Source: CAYLPJ01 sp964385465
GTDB lineage: Bacteria; Planctomycetota; Phycisphaerae; SM23-33
Length of the DNA: 6,267 nt
Direction of reading: 5' to 3'
Assembly: GCA_964385465.1 (NCBI GenBank)
Contig: CAYLPJ010000119.1
Span: 1 to 6,267 of the forward strand
In this document: positions 5,718-6,267 of the stretch, in pieces
Layout of the letters: the number at the start of each line of letters is the position of its first letter
Position numbering within the stretch: position 1 is the stretch's first letter
The notes under the pieces: generated by a model
Told to the model about the DNA's origin: nothing
The model's input: only the letters and a program-made list of their open reading frames with translations
Database searches by the model: none
Position numbers and translations under genes: made by a program

Positions 5718-6267
5718 TCAGGCCTCGCTGGCGGCGCGGACCGCGGCGAGCTGGCGAGCCACGTTCGCCTCCGCCGCGGCGACCGCGGCACGCTGGGCGG
5801 GCGTCAGAATGCCCGCCGTCGCCTGCTCGTAGGCCGTCCTCGCCGCCGCGCGCCTGGCCGACGACGGCGACCGGGCCGACCGGGCGTAGCGGCGGCGCGC
5901 GGCGGACAGGGCCTCGCGCTGGGCGGCCGTCAGGTCCGGAGCGTACCGGCAGGGGCCGCCGGCGTTGCTCCGGGCGGCGGTCCAGACGGCCCGCTGCGAG
6001 GGCGTCAACATCGACCCGATCCGCGCCAGCAGCGGCTCGACGGAGGTCTGCTCCTCGGCCTTGCGGTCGGCGAGCGCCTGCCGCAGGGCCGGCAGTTGGG
6101 CCAGCAGCTCGGGGTTCCGCGGCCCGGTCCGGGAGCGCCGCTCGGCCCGCAGCAGCCGCGCCCGAGCCTCGCCGACGGCGTTGCACTTCGCCGCCCACGC
6201 CGCATGACCCGTCGCCGTCCAGGCCGCCACCTGCTCCAGCACCCGCCCGGCCTGCGCCCCCGAACAC
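5718..6267 (-). CDS. LTxxQ-motif protein (Spy/CpxP-like), 5' end cut by window edge
   Basis: The frame is open from the right edge to a TGA at 5720-5718, leaving 183 codons. A GTG at 6242-6240 could be an internal start, but the frame continues upstream (CSGAQAGRV) with no ribosome binding site, so the true start most likely lies outside. The protein is strongly helical and rich in Ala, Arg and Gln. It holds three LTxxQ motifs: LTPSQ (6008-5994), LTAAQ (5933-5919) and LTPAQ (5807-5793). LTxxQ repeats mark the Spy/CpxP family of periplasmic helical proteins, which act as chaperones or in envelope and metal stress in enterobacteria; similar short repeat proteins of unknown role are common in planctomycetes. 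The region between the first and second motifs has a cysteine (SNAGGPCRYAPD). No signal peptide can be checked because the N-terminus is missing. Function here is uncertain. Confidence 0.7.
   Translation of the reverse strand, partial: CSGAQAGRVLEQVAAWTATGHAAWAAKCNAVGEARARLLRAERRSRTGPRNPELLAQLPALRQALADRKAEEQTSVEPLLARIGSMLTPSQRAVWTAARSNAGGPCRYAPDLTAAQREALSAARRRYARSARSPSSARRAAARTAYEQATAGILTPAQRAAVAAAEANVARQLAAVRAASEA

Noticed and set aside
5636..5791. Possible 52-residue N-terminal extension of the GH-A-like protein
   Set aside because: It would bury the signal peptide, overlaps the end of the LTxxQ gene, is Arg/Pro/Ser-rich, and the internal ATG has an ideal ribosome binding site.
5632..6267. 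A 211-codon open frame on the minus strand at the right edge
   Set aside because: It is a shadow of the LTxxQ frame; it is Gly/Arg/Ala low-complexity sequence and has none of the three LTxxQ motifs.
1..6267. CRISPR array, tRNA, rRNA, insertion sequence or retron-like structure
   Set aside because: I looked for regularly spaced direct repeats, cloverleaf-like segments, terminal inverted repeats, transposase or reverse transcriptase motifs on both strands and found none; almost all DNA is accounted for by four protein genes.

Overview
The window is a very GC-rich (visibly about two-thirds G+C or more) bacterial stretch with four protein genes packed almost end to end. I see no rRNA, tRNA, CRISPR array, insertion sequence or long repeat. 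The gene content fits an uncultured or environmental member of the Planctomycetota (possibly Phycisphaerae-like) or a neighbouring PVC lineage. The pointers are a large secreted clan GH-A-like glycosidase, an intracellular GH36/GH27-like enzyme, a heparinase/alginate-lyase-like toroid protein and an LTxxQ-repeat protein. This taxonomic placement is inference from gene style and base composition, not from a marker gene.

Layout. (1) Minus strand, left edge to 728: the first 242 codons of a heparinase II/III / alginate-lyase-type (alpha/alpha)-toroid protein with a GTG start; its C-terminal part lies outside the window. (2) 729-918: a 190-bp divergent intergenic region with a good extended -10 promoter for gene 1 and a weaker candidate for gene 2. 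(3) Plus strand, 919-2907: a complete 662-residue clan GH-D-like (GH36/GH27-related) glycosidase without a signal peptide. (4) 2908-2926: a 19-bp gap between convergent genes, with a GC-rich hairpin around the stop of gene 2. (5) Minus strand, 5635-2927: a complete 902-residue exported protein with an N-terminal carbohydrate-binding-like beta domain and a clan GH-A-like TIM barrel. (6) 5636-5717: a short leader holding the ribosome binding site of gene 3. (7) Minus strand, right edge to 5718: the C-terminal 183 residues of an alanine/arginine-rich helical protein with three LTxxQ motifs.

How the genes may work together. The secreted GH-A-like protein would act outside the cytoplasm on a glycan. 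The GH-D-like enzyme and the toroid protein, neither with an export signal, would act on fragments inside the cell. The two intracellular genes diverge from one short control region, so co-regulation is plausible. No transporter, sensor or sulfatase is visible, and the substrate cannot be named from sequence alone. The LTxxQ protein is probably unrelated to the sugar pathway. The most unusual point is that the two glycoside hydrolases keep the core catalytic signatures of their clans while departing from the textbook family motifs, so they may belong to poorly characterised subfamilies.
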